From Anaerolineales bacterium UBA6055 (GTDB lineage: Bacteria; Chloroflexota; Anaerolineae; Aggregatilineales; Phototrophicaceae), in assembly GCA_002428985.1 (NCBI GenBank), contig DIYL01000048.1:1-64000 (forward strand): a stretch of 64,000 nucleotides of DNA, written 5' to 3'. The notes under the pieces are model-generated. The model saw only the letters and a program-made list of their open reading frames with translations. It was not told the DNA's origin and did not search any database. Numbering within the stretch: the stretch's first letter is position 1; each line of letters opens with the position of its first letter. This document shows, piece after piece, positions 63,378-64,000 of this stretch. Position numbers and translations under genes: made by a program.

Positions 63378-64000
63378 GTGGCACCACAAAACCGTTTGCA
63401 AGAGCTGCGCAAACAAATTGATCCGATTAATCTGCAAATTCTTGAATTGCTCAATAAACGTGCGACGATTGCACGTGAAATTGGTGAAGTCCAACAAGAA
63501 CTCGGTACAACCTATTACGACCCTGAACGTGAAGCACAAATGCTGACCGAATTACAACAAGTCAACGAAGGTCCGTTCAGCAATGATACAATCAAAAAAC
63601 TCTTTAGTGAAATTTTCCACGCGACACTCAATCTGCATGAACAAGATGCGCGTCAAAAGATTTTGGTTCAACGTAAAGACCCTAATCAACATACACATAT
63701 TGAATTTGACAATGGTCTAACAATCGGCAACGACACCTTCGAAATTATTGCAGGACCGTGTGCTGTCGAAAGTTATGAACAGATGGATGAAGTCGCGGCG
63801 GCACTATCCGAACGTGGTGTAAAGATGATCCGTGGTATGGGGTATAAACCACGTACTTCCCCGTATGATTTTCAAGGTCTTGGTGAAGAAGGCTTGAAGA
63901 TTGCCCGTCAAGTTGCGAACAAATACGATATGGTTGTCATCAGTGAAGTGCTGGACCAATCCCTCATCCCGATGATGGATGAATATGTTGATGCGTTCTG
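63378..64000 (+). CDS. Chorismate mutase - DAHP synthase fusion (3' end beyond window)
   Basis: The frame is open from a GTG at 63378 (GGGAG nine bases upstream) to the right edge, 207 codons. Residues 1-85 are an AroQ-type chorismate mutase (LQELRKQIDPINLQIL, LNKRATIAREIG). DAHP synthase starts at about 118 with IIAGPCAVES, GMGYKPRTSPYDFQG and VVISEVLD. It joins the first step of the shikimate pathway to the branch to Phe/Tyr, often with feedback control through the mutase domain. Confidence 0.88.
   Translation, partial: MAPQNRLQELRKQIDPINLQILELLNKRATIAREIGEVQQELGTTYYDPEREAQMLTELQQVNEGPFSNDTIKKLFSEIFHATLNLHEQDARQKILVQRKDPNQHTHIEFDNGLTIGNDTFEIIAGPCAVESYEQMDEVAAALSERGVKMIRGMGYKPRTSPYDFQGLGEEGLKIARQVANKYDMVVISEVLDQSLIPMMDEYVDAF

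Noticed and set aside
1..64000. tRNA, rRNA, CRISPR arrays or integrase attachment sites
   Set aside because: I looked through all gaps for tRNA T-loop words, rRNA stretches and regular repeats and found none that convinced.

Overview
The window looks like a chromosome segment of a Chloroflexota bacterium, probably related to Anaerolineae. This is inferred from gene content, not from any search. It encodes a coenzyme F420 gamma-glutamyl ligase beside a Ddn-like protein, and a coproporphyrin-type heme pathway whose last enzyme is fused to a Rieske domain. It also has many secreted or anchored proteins with Thr-Pro-rich linkers joined to WD40, SH3, LysM or CAP domains, and an abundance of Hanks-type kinase, FHA and PP2C proteins. 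The DNA is moderately AT-rich. Genes lie on both strands in short operons. I found no tRNA, rRNA or CRISPR array.

Layout. 1-4 kb: a TIR-TM-SH3-WD40 protein cut by the left edge with an unknown gene upstream of it, then a Ddn-like protein divergent from cofE. 4-10 kb: a PLP-dependent decarboxylase, two secreted proteins (a beta-propeller and a clan GH-A hydrolase), an FHA protein and a histidine phosphatase. 10-15 kb: a transmembrane Ser/Thr kinase, two response regulators, an SDR and a lone CdiI_2-like immunity protein. 15-19 kb: TetR with an operator, a double-hotdog thioesterase and three overlapping paralogous membrane-protein genes. 19-27 kb: glycosyltransferase, PuuD-like peptidase, PIG-L deacetylase, GNAT, zinc-ribbon/FHA and NUDIX genes. 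27.5-29.1 kb: an isolated phage terminase pair. 29-35 kb: TetR, CAP-LysM, double NUDIX, citrate synthase, a RAYT transposase remnant and an atypical kinase. 35-40 kb: PP2C phosphatase, tsaD, a WD40 protein and a sugar isomerase.

40-45 kb is the heme cluster, transcribed leftward as chdC-Rieske, hemH/cpfC, hemA, hemC. 45-51 kb holds a PIN-domain toxin-antitoxin pair, a methyltransferase and a paired ABC exporter. A lone TnpB gene with a hairpin right end follows, then a merR-qor operon with a textbook MerR promoter whose mRNA is probably leaderless. 54-56.5 kb holds two tandem leucine-rich-repeat genes, the first broken by a one-base deletion. 56.5-61.5 kb carries an aldo-keto reductase, acetyltransferases, small membrane proteins and an MFS transporter. 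61.7-63.1 kb is a four-gene phage-structural-like islet. The right edge cuts a chorismate mutase-DAHP synthase fusion.

Themes. Phosphoprotein signalling parts (two kinases, one phosphatase, two FHA proteins) are spread over 30 kb. Phage-like genes sit in two separate islets about 33 kb apart. Short palindromes, four of them with GTAGGG/CCCTAC-type ends, lie mainly in gaps inside leftward operons, and a degenerate REP-associated transposase fragment is also present. The most unusual items are the ChdC-Rieske fusion, the TIR-SH3-WD40 protein, the leaderless MerR promoter, the paralogue triad and the dispersed phage islets.
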